Made by a program: the position numbers and the translations under genes | Part shown: positions 6,284-7,653 of the stretch, piece after piece | How the letters are laid out: each line of letters opens with the position of its first letter | Position numbering within the stretch: position 1 is the stretch's first letter | Origin: Frankiales bacterium | Lineage (GTDB): Bacteria > Actinomycetota > Actinomycetes > Mycobacteriales > SCTD01 | NCBI GenBank assembly: GCA_025966295.1 | Contig: JAOPVD010000308.1 | Location: 1 to 7,653, forward strand | Length of the DNA: 7,653 nucleotides | Direction: 5' to 3' | Notes under the pieces: model-generated | What the model was told of the DNA's origin: nothing | The model's database searches: none | Seen by the model: the letters and a program-made list of their open reading frames with translations, nothing else

Positions 6284-6889
6284 GTGAGCGATCCGATGCA
6301 CGAACTGGTCCACGACCTGCGCTCGCCGCTCGCCGCCATCGAAGCCGCCGCACACGCCGTCCTGGGGATGGGTGTCGACGAGCCGGCCGTACGCCGTCTG
6401 ATCGACCTGGTGGCCCTGGAGGCCCGGTCGGCGCAGGTCATGGTCGACCACGCGCTGGAGGGCTCCGGCGCCACCGGCGCCGTGTCGGTGGCACCGCTGC
6501 TCGCCACCGTAGCGTCCCGGCACGCGACCCGCTGGTCGGCCACCGTGCACGTCGAGGGCGACGCGCTCGACGAGCAGGTGACCGGCGACGGGGCGGAGCT
6601 GGCCCGCGCGATCGGCAACCTGGTGGACAACGCCTTCCAGCACGGCCGCTGCACCAGCGTGCGCCTGCAGGCGGTCCAGCGCGGGCCGTGGCTGGTCGTC
6701 CGGGTGCTCGAGGTGCGCTCGCCGCAGGGCGTGCCGCCGGCCCGGCAGGGCGTCTCGCACGGCATCGGCCTGCAGTCGGTGCGCCGGCTGCTGCTGGCCG
6801 CCGGGGGGCACCACCAGGTGCTGCTCGACGAGGGCGTGCGGGTGGACGAGGTCCACCTGCCCCTCGCCCGACCGGCTCGGTCGGCGTGA
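6284..6889 (+). CDS. Minimal soluble histidine kinase, G1 box degenerate
   Basis: From GTG 6284 the product is 201 residues. It contains an H-box ELVHDLRSPLAAIEA with phosphoacceptor His10, a short two-helix dimerisation segment, an N-box LARAIGNLVDNAFQHG (about 106-121) and a G2-like glycine motif HGIGLQSVRRLL (about 159-170). No transmembrane segment or sensor domain is present, so it should be cytoplasmic and must receive its signal from a partner. The usual DxGxG (G1) motif of the ATP-binding domain is missing; the equivalent stretch reads VLEVRSPQG, which puts ATP binding in question. The frame is open to GTG 6212, but the extra 24 codons have atypical, AT-ending codons and overlap a structured leader, so 6284 or ATG 6296 is preferred. 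No strong ribosome binding site is seen at any of these starts. The stop overlaps the next regulator's GTG, marking it as the likely partner. Confidence 0.75.
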   Translation: MSDPMHELVHDLRSPLAAIEAAAHAVLGMGVDEPAVRRLIDLVALEARSAQVMVDHALEGSGATGAVSVAPLLATVASRHATRWSATVHVEGDALDEQVTGDGAELARAIGNLVDNAFQHGRCTSVRLQAVQRGPWLVVRVLEVRSPQGVPPARQGVSHGIGLQSVRRLLLAAGGHHQVLLDEGVRVDEVHLPLARPARSA

Positions 6890-7557
6890 CCGCGCCACTC
6901 ACCAGGATCCGCGTGGCCCTGGTGGACGACCACGCGCTGCTGCTGCACGCGCTCTCCGAGTCGCTGGGGCAGGACGAGGACAAGGACGTGGTCCTGGCGC
7001 ACGAGGGCGGTGGCGACGTCGTCCGCGAGGTCGTCGAGGCGGCGCCGGATGTCCTGCTGCTCGACGTGCGGCTCGCCGACACCGACGGCCTCGACCTGCT
7101 GGTCGGCATCCGCGCCGGGCTGCCGCGGGTCGCGGTGGTGGTGCTGAGCGCCGTCAGCGACCCGCGGGTCGTGGCGACGGCGTTCGAGCGCGGCGCCGTC
7201 GGCTACCTGACCAAGGGTGCGCCGCTCACCGAGGTGCGGGCTGCCATCCGGCACGCCTCCGAGGGGCGCACCGTCCTGCCGCGGCAGCGGCTGGCCGACG
7301 TGGTCCAGGCGCTCACCGCCGACGAGGCCCACGAGCGCCGGCTGGGCGCGTTCCTCACCGCCCGCGAGCGGATCGTGCTCAGCCGCCTGGCGGCCGGGCA
7401 CCCGACGGCCCGGATCGCGGCCGACCTGAGCATCACCAACCACACGGTCCGCACGCACATCCAGAACGTCCTCACCAAGCTCGGGGCGCACTCCAAGCTC
7501 GAGGCGGCGGCGATCGGCATCCGCGCCCAGATCGTCACGCCGTACGACGGCCCGTAG
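6886..7557 (+). CDS. NarL/LuxR-type response regulator, kinase-coupled
   Basis: The product is 223 residues starting at GTG 6886, which overlaps the kinase stop as GTGA. The receiver domain shows Asp14-Asp15, phosphoacceptor Asp60 in DVLLLDVRL, Ser88 and Lys110. The C-terminal LuxR-type domain (about 155-217) contains LTARERIVLSRLAAGHPT and recognition helix TNHTVRTHIQNVLTKL. The carboxy-terminal HSKLEAAA closely matches HSQLEAAA in the divergent regulator (5387-6028), so the two are probably related paralogues with similar DNA targets. The starting residues MTAPLTRIRV lead directly into the first receiver strand, which supports the start. The 3' end overlaps a convergent membrane-protein gene by 23 bp. 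Regulated genes are not evident from sequence; the inverted repeat at 6135-6167 is one candidate site. Confidence 0.9.
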   Translation: MTAPLTRIRVALVDDHALLLHALSESLGQDEDKDVVLAHEGGGDVVREVVEAAPDVLLLDVRLADTDGLDLLVGIRAGLPRVAVVVLSAVSDPRVVATAFERGAVGYLTKGAPLTEVRAAIRHASEGRTVLPRQRLADVVQALTADEAHERRLGAFLTARERIVLSRLAAGHPTARIAADLSITNHTVRTHIQNVLTKLGAHSKLEAAAIGIRAQIVTPYDGP

Positions 7558-7653
7558 GGCGCAGCAGCAGCGGGCCGGCGACGGCCAGCGCGGCCCCGAC
7601 GAGGGCCAGGCCGCCGAGCGCGGCCGGCAGCGAGGTGGCGGCCGAGACGGCCC
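7535..7653 (-). CDS. Partial membrane protein, C-terminus
   Basis: On the minus strand a frame open from the window edge ends at a TGA at 7535-7537. It encodes about 39 C-terminal residues: a hydrophobic Ala/Leu/Gly/Val segment (ALGGLALVGAALAVAGPLLL) followed by a basic tail RPTGRRTA. This is a typical final transmembrane helix with a positive cytoplasmic end, as in transporters such as MFS exporters, but the family cannot be determined from this fragment. It converges with the kinase-coupled response regulator and overlaps its last 23 bp. It may be a target or neighbour of the regulatory module. Confidence 0.6.
   Translation of the reverse strand, partial: AVSAATSLPAALGGLALVGAALAVAGPLLLRPTGRRTA

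Noticed and set aside
6178..6885. ATG 6178 directly after GGAGG, opening the frame that leads into the second response regulator
   Set aside because: The GGAGG touches the ATG, leaving no usable spacing, and the frame then runs through the kinase gene as Arg/Pro/Gly-rich shadow sequence.

Overview
The window is very GC-rich with G/C-ending codons, has GTG starts alongside ATG, and has genes packed stop-to-start. This points to a high-GC actinobacterium (Actinomycetota). I cannot place it further from sequence alone.

Layout. (1) Positions 1-288, minus strand: the 5' part of a gene that leaves the window, with a weakly methyltransferase-like segment. (2) 289-462: a divergent intergenic region with a 17-bp inverted repeat. 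(3) 463-5454, plus strand: four genes linked by GTGA, ATGA and ATGA overlaps. They encode a Wzx/MATE-like polysaccharide flippase, an HprK-like P-loop kinase-fold protein, a strongly diverged RtcB-family protein, and a lipoprotein that looks like a TIM-barrel glycosidase. (4) 5387-6028, minus strand: a NarL/LuxR-type response regulator whose 3' end overlaps the lipoprotein gene by 68 bp. (5) 6029-6283: a divergent regulatory region with a hairpin, an inverted repeat and a set of mutually exclusive complementary segments. (6) 6284-7557, plus strand: a very small soluble histidine kinase and a second NarL/LuxR-type response regulator, joined by a GTGA overlap. (7) 7535-7653, minus strand: the C-terminus of a membrane protein, overlapping the regulator by 23 bp.

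Interpretation. The four-gene operon looks like part of a cell-envelope or exopolysaccharide locus: lipid-linked glycan flipping, an HprK-type protein often seen in such loci, and an exported glycan-active lipoprotein. The unexpected member is the RtcB homologue. It keeps the RtcB fold motifs, the Cys and His metal ligands and the guanylylated His, but has lost several other residues needed for canonical RNA ligation. The adjacent one-kinase/two-regulator module could control this operon or the membrane-protein gene, but nothing in the sequence proves that link.
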